64,000 bases of DNA from an uncultured bacterium (GCA_937928085.1 CALFVU010000011.1:1-64000); one strand, 5' to 3'; shown: positions 19,683 through 30,503, counted from the first letter of the stretch. Made by a program: numbers and translations. The notes: generated by a model not told the origin, from the letters alone.

Positions 19683-21455
19683 TTGCTTTTTGTGGATCTA
19701 TTTTTAATAAAAAATAAACTATTTCCTATTTTACAGATTCGATCATCGATTCATATTTATGTATATTCGATTTTAATCGGTATACTTGCGAGTATCTCAG
19801 CGTTGATATTTTCTTTTACACTTCATTTTTTCGAAGATCTAATTTTTAAAAAAATATTGGGTGTTTCTTCTAATGAAAATTCAAATCTCTTATGGTTTGT
19901 AATTCTTTTTATTCCCATGATTGGTGGATTTTTTTCTGCTATCAGTACCCATTTTTTTTGTCCCGAAGCTAAAGGTAATGGAACTGACGAAATTATTAAA
20001 TCTTTTCATTACAAAGGGGGAAATATTTCTTTAAGAGTTCCTTTTTTTAAATCTATAGCTACTATTTTTACAATCGGTACTGGAGGTAGTGCTGGAAAAG
20101 AAGGTCCTATTATGCAAATTGGAGCAGGGATCGGTTCCAGTATTGCGAATTTATTTAAAGGAGGGGACAGAGCTAGAAGAAGTTTGATGATTGCTGGGGT
20201 TGCAGGAGGCATTGGTGCTATTTTTAAAGCTCCTTTTGGCGGTGCTTTAACAGCTATTGAAGTTGTCTATAAAGAAGACATTGAAAGCGATAGCATAGTA
20301 CCTGCTTTTCTTTCTTCTATAAGTGCCTATCTGGTTTCGCTACATTTTACAAGCAATATTTCTCTTTTCGAGATACCAGAAGTAAAACTTTTACATTTAT
20401 ACGAATTAGTTTTCTATTTGATTTTAGGTTTTGTTTGCTTGTTTTTTGGATATCTATTTGTTAAAATTTATAAAAAAATTCAAACTTTCTTTCAAAATCT
20501 AAAATTTTCTTTTCTGTTTAAGCCTGCTCTGGGTGGACTTTTTGTTGGAATTTTGATCTTTTCCATTCGAGATATAGATTTATTAGGAGATGGAGTAAAT
20601 TTTTTAAACAAAACTATACACCACATTTCTAAACTAGAAGAAAATCATTTATCAATTGCATTTTATTTTTTGGCTATTGCATTTTTAAAAATGATTTTAA
20701 CAAGTTTTACTGTAGGTTCAGGTGGTTCTGGAGGATTGTTTGTACCATCTTTATTCATTGGAGGTATGATTGGAATTTCTTTTGGTAGTTTCGTAAAATA
20801 TATTTTTCCAAATTTAGAATTACCTTTGATCAACTTTTTTTTGATAGGAATGTCTGGCTTTTTTTCGGGAATTACTCATGCTCCTTTAGCTGGAATGCTT
20901 ATGATTTGCGATATAATCGAAAATTATACACTACTACCTGCCCTAATGATAGTTTCTGTGACCAACTCTATTTTCTCGAAATGGTCTATCTATACCGGAC
21001 AGTTAGAAAATCGATTTCATTCTCCCGCTCATTATTGGGATATGAACTTAAATATTCTTAAAAGAATCAAAATTCTAGAAGTAAAACAAAAAATAAAAAA
21101 ATCTGCTATAGTAGAACCTTATATACTTTTTTCTGTATTGGAAGATAAAAGCCTTGAATTAAAGGAAACTGACTTTATTGTTGTTTCTAAAGAAGGTTAC
21201 TATAGAGGGATTTGTTCACTAAAAAAATTTCATCATACAAAAGAAACAGAATCACTGGTATATTTATTAACAGTTGATGATGTAACCGATACTTCAATTC
21301 CTGCAATTTCTTACGAAAATACCTTAAGTGATGCTTTAGAAATTATGCACGAAAAAGAAGTTGATAAAGTTGCTATTTTGGATAGAAGTTCTCATTTAGT
21401 TGGATATATTCGTTTTATTGATATCCTTAAAGTTTATTTTTCTATTGCCAGATGA
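19683..21455 (+). CDS. ClC-family chloride transporter with C-terminal CBS domains
   Basis: This roughly 590-residue membrane protein has about ten hydrophobic segments. The ClC signatures are GTGGSAGKEGP (with the gating Glu), AIFKAPFGGALTAIE and GSGGSGGLFVP. A cytoplasmic tail from about 460 ends in a CBS pair (TDTSIPAISYENTLSDALEIM...VGYIRFIDILKVY), which usually binds nucleotides. The retained gating Glu suggests a Cl-/H+ exchanger, but channel and exchanger types are hard to separate by eye. The first in-frame start is a TTG at 19683 with no strong ribosome site; the start is uncertain. Its stop overlaps the thiD start (ATGA). Confidence 0.9.
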   Translation: MLFVDLFLIKNKLFPILQIRSSIHIYVYSILIGILASISALIFSFTLHFFEDLIFKKILGVSSNENSNLLWFVILFIPMIGGFFSAISTHFFCPEAKGNGTDEIIKSFHYKGGNISLRVPFFKSIATIFTIGTGGSAGKEGPIMQIGAGIGSSIANLFKGGDRARRSLMIAGVAGGIGAIFKAPFGGALTAIEVVYKEDIESDSIVPAFLSSISAYLVSLHFTSNISLFEIPEVKLLHLYELVFYLILGFVCLFFGYLFVKIYKKIQTFFQNLKFSFLFKPALGGLFVGILIFSIRDIDLLGDGVNFLNKTIHHISKLEENHLSIAFYFLAIAFLKMILTSFTVGSGGSGGLFVPSLFIGGMIGISFGSFVKYIFPNLELPLINFFLIGMSGFFSGITHAPLAGMLMICDIIENYTLLPALMIVSVTNSIFSKWSIYTGQLENRFHSPAHYWDMNLNILKRIKILEVKQKIKKSAIVEPYILFSVLEDKSLELKETDFIVVSKEGYYRGICSLKKFHHTKETESLVYLLTVDDVTDTSIPAISYENTLSDALEIMHEKEVDKVAILDRSSHLVGYIRFIDILKVYFSIAR

Positions 21456-22231
21456 AGTTTCGTAGTTGCTTAACGATTGCGGGAATTGACAATTTTGGTT
21501 TCTCGGGAATTTATAACGATTTAAAAACCTTTCGTTCCTTAAACTGTTATGGTGTAGCTGTGATCACCTCTATAGCTTCGCAAACAAATCAAAACGTAAA
21601 ATCGATTTTTCCCATACCCAAAAAAATTTTAGAAGATCAAATTCATACAATCTTGGAAAACTTTACAATTGATGCAACAAAAATTGGAATGGTTTATTCC
21701 AAAACTGCTATTGAGATTATTCAAAAACATAGAAAAGATTTAGGATGGATAGTTCTTGACCCTGTTTTGAAATCCTCCTCGGGAAAAGATTTAATACAAA
21801 AAAACGCAATCACAGCACTTTATGAACTACTTACCAGAGTGAATCTGATAACACCAAATCTTCCTGAAATTTTATTTTTATTAAACGAAAAACAAACAAA
21901 ACAAAAATACGATTTAAATGAACTTAAAGAAAAAAGTATTTTATTTTACGAAAAATTTAAAACCCCTGTTTTATTAAAGGGAGGACATAATCTTTTCGAA
22001 AATCAGGTTTTTGATATTTTTTTTGACGGTAAAAATATTCAAATATTTAAAAAGCCTGTTTTAACAAAAAAAAATATTCGTGGAACAGGTTGCACTTTAA
22101 GCTCTTCGATTGCATGTTATCTAGCAAAAAAACATTCTTTACCTAAAGCTATTCAGCAATCACAAAAATATCTTTTAAAACAAATTCGAAAATCAGAAGA
22201 TTTTTTTAATGTAAAAATACTTTTACATTAA
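21452..22231 (+). CDS. thiD: ThiD-like hydroxymethylpyrimidine (phosphate) kinase
   Basis: This 259-residue ribokinase-fold enzyme would phosphorylate HMP or HMP-P for thiamine synthesis. It shows LTIAGID...SGIYNDLKTF at the N-terminus, VLDPVLKSSSGKDLI, ITPNLPEILFLL, LLKGGH and the anion-hole motif RGTGCTLSSSIA. The usual SDSGGGAGIQADLKT is altered to IDNFGFSGIYNDLKT, changing several residues of the substrate loop. No other thiamine gene is nearby. Translation is coupled to the ClC gene by an ATGA overlap. A salvage kinase with altered specificity (for example pyridoxal-type) is possible. Confidence 0.8.
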   Translation: MKFRSCLTIAGIDNFGFSGIYNDLKTFRSLNCYGVAVITSIASQTNQNVKSIFPIPKKILEDQIHTILENFTIDATKIGMVYSKTAIEIIQKHRKDLGWIVLDPVLKSSSGKDLIQKNAITALYELLTRVNLITPNLPEILFLLNEKQTKQKYDLNELKEKSILFYEKFKTPVLLKGGHNLFENQVFDIFFDGKNIQIFKKPVLTKKNIRGTGCTLSSSIACYLAKKHSLPKAIQQSQKYLLKQIRKSEDFFNVKILLH

Positions 22232-22247
22232 AAGAATATAATAGCAA

Positions 22248-24011
22248 TCACGATTTTTTTTTAAATCCAGTTCGATAGAATAAATAGTCTAATCGATCTT
22301 TAGAAATTGTTAACATTGTTGGTCGTCCATGAGGACATCGAGAAGGCTCTTCGCATTTTGATAATTCAATTAAAAGTTGTTGAATTGTTTTTTCTGTTAG
22401 GTAATCATTTTTTCTAAACGAGGCTTTGCAGGCTTTCATTGCAATATATTCCTCGTATAAAGGCAAAGGTTCTATTCCTTTAATAATTTTATAAATTAAT
22501 TTTAAGAATATTTCTCGTTCTTCTCCAATCTCTAGAAAAGTAGGAATTTCTGTTAAAACAATACTGGTTTTCGAGACGAAATGAAAGCAAAAACCATATT
22601 TTTCTATTATGTGTTTATATTGATTGATTTCTTCAACTTCTTCTAAAGAAAAATCAATGATCATTGGAGATAAAAGATGCTGAGAAGAGATTCCATTTTT
22701 CTCTATAGATTTTTTGAACTTTTCATAATTAATTCTTTCATGTGCAGTATGTTGATCAATTAAATATAATTGATCTTCACTACTTGCTATAATGTAAGTT
22801 CCAAAAATTATACCTATAAATTGTAATGGTAAAAAAGATTTTTTTAATTGTTTTTCTTCATGATCATATATTGTATAAGGATCAGATGTTTCTTGTAAAT
22901 AAAATATGGTTTGGTTGGCATATAAGGTTTCTATAGGAAAAAGAATCGAAGATGGTTTTTTTTTCAATGTAATGTCAGGTTCTGTTTTTAATTCATTTTC
23001 TGCTATACTAATCGGTACCTTCGGAAGCAAAGTTTTTTTGATGGCCTGTATGGTATAGTCATAGATTTCTTTTTCCTGAAAAATTCGGATTTCTTTTTTT
23101 GCTGGATGTACGTTTACATCAATATTTTGAGGTGGTATTTCGAAAAATAAAATATAGATTGGACTTACATTTTCTGGAAGTAAATCTCCATATGCAGATT
23201 TTATTATATAAGAAAAATTTCGAATCTCCACAGGTCTTTTATTAAAATATAAGAATTGTCGATCCGTGATTTTTCGTTCTAATCTTGGTTTTCCAATCCA
23301 ACCTTTAATAGTAATTTGATTTTCCTGAAAATAGACTGGAAGTAATAATTCAGAAAAAGAATCTTCGAAAATTGCATTGAATCTTTCTGTTAAGTTATAA
23401 AATTCTACTGGTAATAATTGAAGAATTTCTTTATCGTCTCTTGTATATAAAAATTCAACATCATAGTTTGATAAAGATAATTTAATGATATTTCTTAAAA
23501 TATATCGATCTTCTATAGAATTGCTTTTTAAAAATTTTTTACGTGCTGGTGTAGAAAAAAATAAATCTTCTACTATGACTTTGGTTCCATTATGAATTGG
23601 ATAAGGTTTTAAAGATAAAATTTTTCCACCTCGAGAAATTAACTGATTTCCTATTGTTTCGTGTTTATGTTTTGTTTGAATTTCCAGATAACTTACAGAG
23701 GCTATGGAAGATAAGGCTTCTCCTCGAAATCCAAAGGATTGAATTGTTTGAATATCTTCAATGGTACTGACTTTAGATGTAGTATGTTTCTCGATTGCAA
23801 TAGGTAAATCTTCTGTAAGGATTCCTTCTCCATCATCTCGAACAATGATTTTTTGAATTCCCCCTTCGTAAGTAGAAATATGAATCTTTTTTGCTTTTGC
23901 ATCTAAACTATTTTCAATCAATTCTTTTACTACAGAAGAAGGTCTTTCTATTACTTCTCCAGCAGCAATTCTATCAATTATAATTGAATCTAACTTTTTT
24001 ATAATCCCCAT
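22248..24011 (-). CDS. mutL: DNA mismatch repair protein MutL
   Basis: This 587-residue protein has the GHKL ATPase N-terminus: IIDRIAAGEVIERPSSVVKE, DNG-type box VRDDGEGI, and SFGFRGEALSSIASVS. The C-terminal domain has DQHTAHERINYE, the DQHA-x2-E-x4-E endonuclease motif, together with ACKAS and CPHGRP. It is therefore the latent-endonuclease MutL type used by bacteria without MutH. It couples mismatch recognition by MutS to strand removal. mutS is not in the window. It converges on thiD with 16 nt between the stops. Confidence 0.96.
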   Translation of the reverse strand: MGIIKKLDSIIIDRIAAGEVIERPSSVVKELIENSLDAKAKKIHISTYEGGIQKIIVRDDGEGILTEDLPIAIEKHTTSKVSTIEDIQTIQSFGFRGEALSSIASVSYLEIQTKHKHETIGNQLISRGGKILSLKPYPIHNGTKVIVEDLFFSTPARKKFLKSNSIEDRYILRNIIKLSLSNYDVEFLYTRDDKEILQLLPVEFYNLTERFNAIFEDSFSELLLPVYFQENQITIKGWIGKPRLERKITDRQFLYFNKRPVEIRNFSYIIKSAYGDLLPENVSPIYILFFEIPPQNIDVNVHPAKKEIRIFQEKEIYDYTIQAIKKTLLPKVPISIAENELKTEPDITLKKKPSSILFPIETLYANQTIFYLQETSDPYTIYDHEEKQLKKSFLPLQFIGIIFGTYIIASSEDQLYLIDQHTAHERINYEKFKKSIEKNGISSQHLLSPMIIDFSLEEVEEINQYKHIIEKYGFCFHFVSKTSIVLTEIPTFLEIGEEREIFLKLIYKIIKGIEPLPLYEEYIAMKACKASFRKNDYLTEKTIQQLLIELSKCEEPSRCPHGRPTMLTISKDRLDYLFYRTGFKKKS

Positions 24012-24066
24012 AAAATTTTTATAAATTATGATTTACTTAAATTACATAGCCTAAATAAAGAACTTA

Positions 24067-24315
24067 ATGGACGAAAAAAAAGCTTTTTTTATTGGAGTCG
24101 GAATTCATATAATTTTTCTTTTTACTCGAGTTCAGTTTTTCCCTTTTCGATGTATTGGAGAATGTACTTCTATCATTGTTGCAGATATTCCCATTAGCAT
24201 TATATATTTAGCATTTTCGGATCCTTTATTGATTATTTTCTCTTTGATTTTTGGTTCTATTTTATGGGGATTTTATTTCTGGTTGCTTTATATTGTTTTT
24301 CAGAAATTATTTTAA
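24067..24315 (+). CDS. Small membrane protein of unknown function
   Basis: This 82-residue protein has three hydrophobic segments (about 6-20, 37-53 and 55-80). The tail is strongly aromatic, and a Cys pair lies in FRCIGECTS between the first two segments. The ATG at 24067 lies 55 nt from the divergent mutL start, so both may share a promoter region. It converges on gltD, 5 nt away. No family recognised; the composition and compact fit between neighbours support a real gene. Confidence 0.65.
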   Translation: MDEKKAFFIGVGIHIIFLFTRVQFFPFRCIGECTSIIVADIPISIIYLAFSDPLLIIFSLIFGSILWGFYFWLLYIVFQKLF

Positions 24316-24320
24316 AAAAT

Positions 24321-25763
24321 TTATAATTTTTTTATTAAATATTGATCTACTACATCCGCACATTTTCGCCCTTCTGAAATAGCCCAAACAATTAAAGATT
24401 GACCTCTTCTTACATCTCCACATGCAAAAATTCCATCAACACGAGTTTTAAAATGATCCCCTCCAATACCAAAACTTGCTTTGATATTTCCGTTTTCGTC
24501 GAATTCTACACCAATTTCTTTTAATTGCTCAATAATGGGTGATTGTTTAGGTCCAGAAAAACCAATAGCAATAAATACTAAATCCGCGGGTATTTCGAAC
24601 TCCGTATTAGGTATATCGATAATTTCTTTTCTTGATTTTTTAATCACCTCATTACCATAAACAGCTACTACATGATTATCTTGATTTCCTCTAAATCCTT
24701 TTGTTTGTGTTGACCATTTGCGAATCACACCTTCTTCTTGTGAAGTAGAAGTTCTTAAAATTCTTGGATATAAAGGCCAAGGCTCTTCTTTGCTTCTTTC
24801 TATAGGTGGCATCGGATTATAATCTAATTGAATAACTGATTTCGCTCCTTGTCGATTTGCGGTTCCAATACAATCGGATGCTGTGTCTCCACCCCCAATC
24901 ACAACAACATTCTTACCTCTGGCATCAATAGGATTTTTTATTTTTTCTCCAGCAACAATACGATTGACTTGAATCAAATAATCCATTGCATAATAAATAC
25001 CTTTTAATTCTACTCCGGGAACATTGAGTTTTCTTGGTTCTTCCGCTCCCATTGCTAAAATAATGGCATCAAACTCTTTTTGTAATTCTTTAATTGTAAT
25101 ATCTACACCTACGTTCACATTGGTTTTAAATTTTACTCCTTCTAATTTTAACTGCTCTAGTCTTCGATCAATTCTCCATTTTTCCATTTTAAAGTCTGGA
25201 ATTCCATATCGAAGAAGACCTCCAATTTTATCTTCTCTTTCAAAAACTAAAACTGTATGTCCTTTTCTTGCTAATTGTTGAGCTGCGGAAAGTCCTGCAG
25301 GACCGGATCCTACAATTGCTACTTTTTTATTCGTTAAAAATTCAGGTGGTAAAGGTTCTACCCAACCTTCCTCGAATCCTCTGTCTATGATAGTTCTTTC
25401 TATGTTTTTGATAGAAACAGGTGCATCGATTAGTCCTAGCGTACAGGCATACTCACAAGGAGCAGGGCAAAGCATACCAGTAAATTCCGGAAAGTTGTTA
25501 GTTTGATGCAATCGATTTAATGCTTCTTTCCAATGATTATGATACACTAAATCATTCCATTCGGGTATAAGATTATCTACAGGACATCCCGTATCTCCCT
25601 GACAAAAAGGTATTCCACAATCCATACATCGCGCAGCCTGAATTCTTGCTGTTGTATCATCATAAGATTTTTCAAATTCTTTATAGTGTTGAATTCTTTT
25701 TTCTACAGGCTCTCTCGGAATATCATTTCGTTTGTATTCCATAAAACCCGTGATTTTACCCAT
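24321..25763 (-). CDS. gltD: Glutamate synthase small subunit (GltD)
   Basis: This 480-residue NADPH-binding, FAD-containing subunit passes electrons to GltB. Two N-terminal Fe-S motifs are visible: ARCMDCGIPFCQ...GCPVDNLIPEWNDL and CPAPCEYACTLG. An FAD site follows in VAIVGSGPAGLSAA, an NAD(P)H site in VVVIGGGDTASDC, and a C-terminal FACGDVRRGQSLIVWAISEG. Length is typical. Its ATG lies inside the last codons of gltB (8-nt overlap), so translation is coupled. Confidence 0.96.
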   Translation of the reverse strand: MGKITGFMEYKRNDIPREPVEKRIQHYKEFEKSYDDTTARIQAARCMDCGIPFCQGDTGCPVDNLIPEWNDLVYHNHWKEALNRLHQTNNFPEFTGMLCPAPCEYACTLGLIDAPVSIKNIERTIIDRGFEEGWVEPLPPEFLTNKKVAIVGSGPAGLSAAQQLARKGHTVLVFEREDKIGGLLRYGIPDFKMEKWRIDRRLEQLKLEGVKFKTNVNVGVDITIKELQKEFDAIILAMGAEEPRKLNVPGVELKGIYYAMDYLIQVNRIVAGEKIKNPIDARGKNVVVIGGGDTASDCIGTANRQGAKSVIQLDYNPMPPIERSKEEPWPLYPRILRTSTSQEEGVIRKWSTQTKGFRGNQDNHVVAVYGNEVIKKSRKEIIDIPNTEFEIPADLVFIAIGFSGPKQSPIIEQLKEIGVEFDENGNIKASFGIGGDHFKTRVDGIFACGDVRRGQSLIVWAISEGRKCADVVDQYLIKKL

Positions 25764-28700
25764 GTAAAACCTCCTCGATTTCTTCTTCTTGAGTTAAACC
25801 TGAATTGCTTTCTTCTTCTAATTTTTTAAGAGCTATTTTGTAATCACCCGGTATAACTTTTACAAAATTCGAAATTTCTGACTCCCAATTTTCTAAGATC
25901 TCTTTTGCTCTTAAAGAGTTAGTATAACGATAATGATTTTGTATAAGTTTTTTTACTAAATCGATTTCGTTTGATTCAATAAGGGTTTCTAAATCAACCA
26001 TACCCAAGTTTACTTTTTTTTCGAATTGAGCAAACGGATCCCATACATAAGCTATACCACCTGACATTCCAGCTGCAAAATTTCGCCCTGTATTTCCTAA
26101 AACAACAACTCTACCTCCAGTCATGTATTCACAACCATGATCTCCTACTCCTTCGACTACCGCATAAGCTCCAGAATTTCTAACAGCAAATCGTTCTCCC
26201 GCTACCCCATTAATATAAACTTCTCCTGAGGTAGCACCATATAATACGGTATTCCCCACAATTATATTTTCGTAAGATTTATAAGTTGCTTTTTCTGGAA
26301 CTTGTATAATGATCTTACCTCCCGATAAACCTTTTCCAACATAGTCATTTGCTTGACCTACTAAATGTAAAGTTACTCCTTTCGCAAGAAATGCTCCAAA
26401 ACTTTGACCCGCATAACCAAAAAGTTTAAAAGTTATGGTATCATCAGGCAAACCTTCTTCTCCATATCGTTTTGCAATTTCTCCAGAAATCAAAGTACCA
26501 AAAGTTCTATTTTCATTTGTTATGGGTAGTTCCATATAGAATTTTTGTTTGTTTTCTATACAGGGAAGGACTTTTTCTAGTAATTGATAGTCTAATTGTT
26601 TCTCGATATTATGATTCTGCTTTTTCGTACAATATAAATTTGTGTTCGGATAAACAGTAACTTTTTTTAAGATATTCCCCATATAGATACCACGTGCTTT
26701 CCAATGATTTCTTGGTTTAACAAATTTGATTCTATGTACCTGACCAATCATTTCGTTCATCGTGCGATAACCTAGTTTAGCCATATATTCTCGCACTTCC
26801 CTCGCAACAAAAAACATATAATTGATAAGATATTCAGGTTTACCAATGAAATTTTTTCTTAGTTCTGGATTTTGTGTAGCTACTCCCGTCGGGCAAGTGT
26901 TTAAATGACATTTTCTCATCATAATACAACCTTGAGTTACCATTGCAGAGGTAGAAAAACCATACTCTTCTGCTCCTAACAAAGCGGCATAGACGACATC
27001 AAGTCCATTCATCATTTTTCCATCGACTTCTAGAACCACTCTATCTCTTAATCCTTGAATCAATAACGTCTGTTGTGTTTCAGAAAGTCCTATCTCCCAT
27101 GGAGTACCTGCATAATGAATCGAGGAAATTGGACTTGCACCTGTGCCACCATCATGTCCAGAAATCAAAATATGATCCGCATGAGCTTTTGCAACACCCG
27201 CTGCTACTGTTCCTACCCCTACACAAGAAACCAATTTTACGCTAATTCTTGCTTTTGGATTTGCATTTTTTAAATCGAAAATCAATTGAGCTAAATCTTC
27301 AATCGAATAGATGTCATGATGTGGGGGAGGAGAAATCAATGTAACTCCGGGAGTGGAATGTCTTAGTTTTGCTATAATTTTATCCACTTTAAACCCGGGT
27401 AGTTGCCCCCCCTCTCCTGGTTTTGCTCCCTGTGCAATTTTGATTTGTATATCATCAGCATTCACTAAATAATTGATAGTAACCCCAAATCTTCCTGATG
27501 CCACTTGTTTGATTGCACTCCTCATACTATCACCATTAGGAAGAGGCTTAAAGCGAGAAGAATCCTCTCCTCCTTCACCAGTATTAGATTTACCGCCAAT
27601 TCGATTCATTGCTATCGCTAAATTCACATGAGTTTCCCAAGAGATTGCACCAAAACTAATAGCACCTGTTCGGAACCTTTTTACTATTTCTGTTTCGGGT
27701 TCTACTTCTTCGATAGGAATGGAAGGCTCAGAATAATCTAAAGAGAACAAGCTTCTTAATGTAACTTTATCTTTATTTCCTTCATATACATCTCGACTAA
27801 ATTCTTTGTATAATTCATAATGATTAGTCTGTGTCGAATGTTGTAATTTATAAATATTCAGTGGTGTCCACAAATGAGATTCTGAATATTTTCTCCAATA
27901 ATGAATCCCTCCGTAATGCAGTTCATTAGGAAGAAAAGATTTATCATATGCTTTTTTATGTCTTCGAATTACTTCTTCTTCTAACATTTCTAAACTTAAT
28001 CCTTCTATATGAGTTGGAGTTCCGGTAAAATATAAATTTACTAATTCACTATCTAAACCGACCGCTTCGTAAATCTGAGCTCCACAATAACTTTGTAGAG
28101 TAGAAATTCCCATTTTACTAAAAATTTTCATTAATCCTTTTTGAATTGCTTTTAGATAATTTTTTCTTGCTTCTCGAAAATCTTTAATTTCACTTAATTT
28201 ATTTTCTTTGATTAAATCATAAATAGTTTCGAAAGCAAGATAAGGATTGATAGCATTCGCACCATATCCAATAAGCATTGCATAATGTACGGTTTCCCTA
28301 GGTTCACCCGACTCTATGATAAGACTTACTTTTGTTCTTAGTCCAGCACGAATCAAGAAATGATGCACTCCTGCAACAGCCAATAGACTTGGTATTGGTG
28401 TTAAATTATTGGCAACACCTCTATCGGAAAGAATAATAATATTATAACCTTTTCTTACTGCTTCAGCAGATTCCATGCAGACCTGATCTAATCGATTTCT
28501 CATTCCATGCTTTTGATCTGGATCAAACAATATATTGATGGTAATTGTTTTAAAATTTCCCGTAGAGATATTTCTAATTTTTTCCAACTCATTATTTGTT
28601 AAGATAGGATTTTTTAGTTCTATACGGTGGGCATATTCGGGTCTTTCATCTAATAGATTACCTTCCGGTCCTAAATACGAAGTTAGATCCATTACTAATT

Positions 28701-30306
28701 CTTCTCGAATCGGATCAATAGGTGGATTTGTTACTTGAGCAAAAAGTTGCTTAAAATATCGAAAAAGTGGTTGAGGTTCAGAAGACAAAATTGCTAAAGA
28801 AACATCGTCTCCCATAGAACCCACCGGTTCTTCCCCTTTTTCTATCATGGGTTTTATAATTAGATTGATATCTTCTGTAGTATAACCAAAAATTTTTTGT
28901 CTTTCTACAATCGTAGAATGATCTGGTTGATGAACAAAGGGAGGATCAGGTAAATTTTCTAAGCGTACGATATATTTATCGATCCATTCTTTGTAAGGTT
29001 TTTGTTTAACAATTTTATCTTTTATCTCTTCATCCTCAATAATTCTTCCTTCTACTAAATCTACAAGAAACATCTTACCCGGTTGTAATCTTCCACTTCT
29101 TTCTATATTTTCTGGTTCTACTGAAATTACTCCCACCTCTGATGCCATAATTACAAGGTCATCTTTTGTAATAAGATAACGAGCTGGCCTTAGGCCATTT
29201 CGATCCAGAGTAGCTCCCACAATATTTCCATCAGAAAAAGCAATAGCGGCAGGACCATCCCATGGTTCCATTAAAGTTGCATGATATTCATAAAATGCTT
29301 TTTTTTCGGGAGAAATATAAGGATTTTTAGACCAGGCTTCTGGGATCATCATCATAATTGCATGAGGAAGAGATCTTCCCCCCATATATAGTAATTCTGC
29401 TACAGTATCAAAAGTTGCGGAATCGCTTTGACCTTCCATAATGATAGGTAACATTCTTTTTAAATCTTTTCCATAGTAAGGAGATTCCATTACCATTTGT
29501 CTTGCTGACATCCAATTGACATTTCCACGTAAGGTGTTGATTTCTCCATTATGAGCGATCATTCGAAATGGTTGGGCTAGATCCCAAGTGGGGAGTGTAT
29601 TCGTAGAAAATCTCATGTGAATCATTGCATAAGAAGATTCCATATCTGGATCAGTAATGTCTGGATAAAAATGGATCAATTGCTCGGCTCTTAGCATTCC
29701 TTTATAATTGATAGTTCTACTCGAAAACGAAGGAACGTAATATTGGCTTCTGTCTAATTTAAGTTCAGCCCGAATTCGACGATCAATTACTCTACGAATC
29801 AAAAAAAGTTTTTTTTCCAGATCTAATTGACTAATCTTATATTCACTTGCATCCATAAATCCTTGCATAAAATAGGGTAAAGTTTTTTTTGCTAAATCGC
29901 CACAATATTTATCGTTTATAGGAACATCTCTCCAACCTAAAAATTTAATCCCTTCGTCCTCTACGACTTTTTCTATAATGTTTTGAACTTTTTCTCTAAC
30001 CAACTTTTTTTGTGGCATATAAAAAAAACCAACCGCGTATTTACCATATTCGGGAAGATCAAATTGTAATACTTTTCTAAAAAATTTATCTGGAATTTGG
30101 ATTTGAATCCCCGCTCCATCACCTGTTTCTGGATCAGCCCCTACCGCTCCTCTATGTTCAATTTTTTTTATGATTTCCAATCCTAAATCGATAATTTTTC
30201 TGGATTTTTTTCCCCTAAAATTAGCTACAAAACCAACACCACAAGAATCTTTATGATTTTGTGGATTATATAATCCCTGTCGTTTATCAATGAATTTTAT
30301 GCTCAT
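25756..30306 (-). CDS. gltB: Glutamate synthase large subunit (GltB)
   Basis: This 1516-residue protein makes glutamate from glutamine and 2-oxoglutarate. The N-terminal Ntn amidotransferase nucleophile is C22 in HKDSCGVGF after a 21-residue propeptide. The FMN-binding synthase domain has GEGGEDSSRF, KPGEGGQLPGFKV, SGHDGGTGASP and the 3Fe-4S cluster region MRKCHLNTCPTGVATQ. The C-terminal beta-helix carries repeated G-x-x-G motifs (GGRVVVLGNTGRNFAAGMSGG). Full length for the family. AGGAG precedes the ATG at 30306. With gltD it forms the ammonium assimilation operon. Confidence 0.97.
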   Translation of the reverse strand: MSIKFIDKRQGLYNPQNHKDSCGVGFVANFRGKKSRKIIDLGLEIIKKIEHRGAVGADPETGDGAGIQIQIPDKFFRKVLQFDLPEYGKYAVGFFYMPQKKLVREKVQNIIEKVVEDEGIKFLGWRDVPINDKYCGDLAKKTLPYFMQGFMDASEYKISQLDLEKKLFLIRRVIDRRIRAELKLDRSQYYVPSFSSRTINYKGMLRAEQLIHFYPDITDPDMESSYAMIHMRFSTNTLPTWDLAQPFRMIAHNGEINTLRGNVNWMSARQMVMESPYYGKDLKRMLPIIMEGQSDSATFDTVAELLYMGGRSLPHAIMMMIPEAWSKNPYISPEKKAFYEYHATLMEPWDGPAAIAFSDGNIVGATLDRNGLRPARYLITKDDLVIMASEVGVISVEPENIERSGRLQPGKMFLVDLVEGRIIEDEEIKDKIVKQKPYKEWIDKYIVRLENLPDPPFVHQPDHSTIVERQKIFGYTTEDINLIIKPMIEKGEEPVGSMGDDVSLAILSSEPQPLFRYFKQLFAQVTNPPIDPIREELVMDLTSYLGPEGNLLDERPEYAHRIELKNPILTNNELEKIRNISTGNFKTITINILFDPDQKHGMRNRLDQVCMESAEAVRKGYNIIILSDRGVANNLTPIPSLLAVAGVHHFLIRAGLRTKVSLIIESGEPRETVHYAMLIGYGANAINPYLAFETIYDLIKENKLSEIKDFREARKNYLKAIQKGLMKIFSKMGISTLQSYCGAQIYEAVGLDSELVNLYFTGTPTHIEGLSLEMLEEEVIRRHKKAYDKSFLPNELHYGGIHYWRKYSESHLWTPLNIYKLQHSTQTNHYELYKEFSRDVYEGNKDKVTLRSLFSLDYSEPSIPIEEVEPETEIVKRFRTGAISFGAISWETHVNLAIAMNRIGGKSNTGEGGEDSSRFKPLPNGDSMRSAIKQVASGRFGVTINYLVNADDIQIKIAQGAKPGEGGQLPGFKVDKIIAKLRHSTPGVTLISPPPHHDIYSIEDLAQLIFDLKNANPKARISVKLVSCVGVGTVAAGVAKAHADHILISGHDGGTGASPISSIHYAGTPWEIGLSETQQTLLIQGLRDRVVLEVDGKMMNGLDVVYAALLGAEEYGFSTSAMVTQGCIMMRKCHLNTCPTGVATQNPELRKNFIGKPEYLINYMFFVAREVREYMAKLGYRTMNEMIGQVHRIKFVKPRNHWKARGIYMGNILKKVTVYPNTNLYCTKKQNHNIEKQLDYQLLEKVLPCIENKQKFYMELPITNENRTFGTLISGEIAKRYGEEGLPDDTITFKLFGYAGQSFGAFLAKGVTLHLVGQANDYVGKGLSGGKIIIQVPEKATYKSYENIIVGNTVLYGATSGEVYINGVAGERFAVRNSGAYAVVEGVGDHGCEYMTGGRVVVLGNTGRNFAAGMSGGIAYVWDPFAQFEKKVNLGMVDLETLIESNEIDLVKKLIQNHYRYTNSLRAKEILENWESEISNFVKVIPGDYKIALKKLEEESNSGLTQEEEIEEVLHG

Positions 30307-30503
30307 TTCTAGTATCTCCTATATGATTTCTCAGACCCAAAAAAATTATTTTATCTGAAAAAATCCAAAAAAAATTCAGTTTGATTTATGTAAAATAATA
30401 ATAATTCATTCATATGACTACTATATTATTTTTTTAAAAAAAAGAATGAGTAAAAGTAATAAAAAAAAGTTGTAAATATCTCCATAATAGGTTTTTTGAA
30501 TTT

